From contig JAAXID010000156.1 of NCBI GenBank assembly GCA_012270545.1, forward strand, positions 1 through 39,702: a DNA stretch of 39,702 bases, read 5' to 3'. Made by a program: the position numbers and the translations under genes. Under the pieces are notes generated by a model that saw only the letters and a list, made by a program, of their open reading frames with translations, made no database searches and had not been told where the DNA came from. Origin of the DNA: Anaerolineae bacterium. Lineage in GTDB: Bacteria; Chloroflexota; Anaerolineae; Aggregatilineales; Phototrophicaceae. Below are positions 39,105 through 39,702 of the stretch, one piece after another (the stretch's first letter is position 1; the number at the start of each line of letters is the position of its first letter).

Positions 39105-39527
39105 TTAGCCTGGGCCCGGCTCCGCAGCGGGGGCTTCTCCCGTGATAAGACTAATCAGTTCATCCAAGGTCGGATTGGTCCAGACCTCGCCTGTCTCCGG
39201 ATTCACAATGCCGATGACATCCAGGGCTTCGTAGCCATGCAAGAGGCAGCAAGCCTTGACCAGCTCCCAATAGATGAACTGGGGGTCCCAGCTGCTTTTG
39301 GTCCAGTTGCCGGGCTTTTCCATGTTGTCGGCGCGCGGTGGTGCACTTTCCTCGGCTGGCGCCGAAGAGGATTTCGCCGGCGCTCTGATATTCTGCTTTT
39401 CGTCCGAGACGATTTCAAGACGAGCTGTAGGTTGGAGGATGACTGCGCTGTTTGGGGAAATATCCAGCGCCGCATCATAAGCCCCATGGATCCCGTCTAC
39501 TTGGGCAGCGATGATCTTGGCGCCCAA
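39105..39527 (-). CDS. Hypothetical protein
   Basis: 140 aa; MGAKIIAAQVDGIHGAYDAALDI...; the open frame extends upstream, so the start is uncertain. Confidence 0.5.
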   Translation of the reverse strand: MGAKIIAAQVDGIHGAYDAALDISPNSAVILQPTARLEIVSDEKQNIRAPAKSSSAPAEESAPPRADNMEKPGNWTKSSWDPQFIYWELVKACCLLHGYEALDVIGIVNPETGEVWTNPTLDELISLITGEAPAAEPGPG

Positions 39528-39642
39528 TTCGCGCGCCTGCTCCCTGGCTTCGCGCTGGGATGCTCGCCATAGAGATGGCGAGAAGGGCCGAGGATGGGGT
39601 TAGAAAAGCAGAGTCCAGCCATTTAGACACTCTCAAACTCAC

Positions 39643-39702
39643 TCAGTTGACCGCCCAGAGCATCACCCGATTGTCGCCCGCTCCCGATGCCAACATCGTG
39701 CC
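39643..39702 (-). CDS. C-terminal end of a WD40-repeat protein running off the window
   Basis: Minus strand ggcacgatgttggcatcgggagcgggcgacaat... = GTMLASGAGDNRVMLWAVN*, a typical last WD40 blade. Confidence 0.65.
   Translation of the reverse strand, partial: GTMLASGAGDNRVMLWAVN

Noticed and set aside
1-39702. CRISPR arrays, tRNA/rRNA genes, retron or DGR-type reverse transcriptases
   Set aside because: No regularly spaced repeats, no tRNA/rRNA-like sequence and no RT motif (YxDD context) were recognised by eye; not an exhaustive search.

Overview
The window reads as a bacterial genomic island between two catabolic gene blocks; the gene types suggest a Chloroflexota-like MAG, which I infer only. 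Left block (~2.7-10.1 kb, minus strand): a GH116-like glycosidase, two sugar ABC permeases, a solute-binding protein, an SDR and an amidohydrolase. Right block (~29.3-38.1 kb, minus strand): a phosphotriesterase-family protein, a DUF3830-like protein, an aldo/keto reductase, an M29/NicX-like protein, a Dpp-type ABC importer without ATPases, and an M20 peptidase. The island (~10.3-29.2 kb) holds three tyrosine recombinases (two are pseudogenes). It also holds a heavily decayed SNF2/DUF3883 helicase plus DUF1156 methyltransferase pair (DISARM drmD/drmMI-like, without drmA/B/C or DUF499), a Uma2 nuclease, and a fossil C-terminus of an Eco57I-like enzyme. Beyond these is an intact three-gene cassette: a TerB_N/TerB_C protein with an Mrr-associated N-terminal domain, a BrxD-like (DUF2791) ATPase, and an Lhr-like helicase. 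Divergent from it is a XisH-XisI pair abutting a truncated IS481 fragment. The left edge has a decayed CHC2/Toprim primase and a second, internally deleted IS481 copy. The most promising candidate for an under-described system is the TerB/BrxD/Lhr cassette at 21.5-27.9 kb. All family calls come from recognising motifs by eye; no searches were run.
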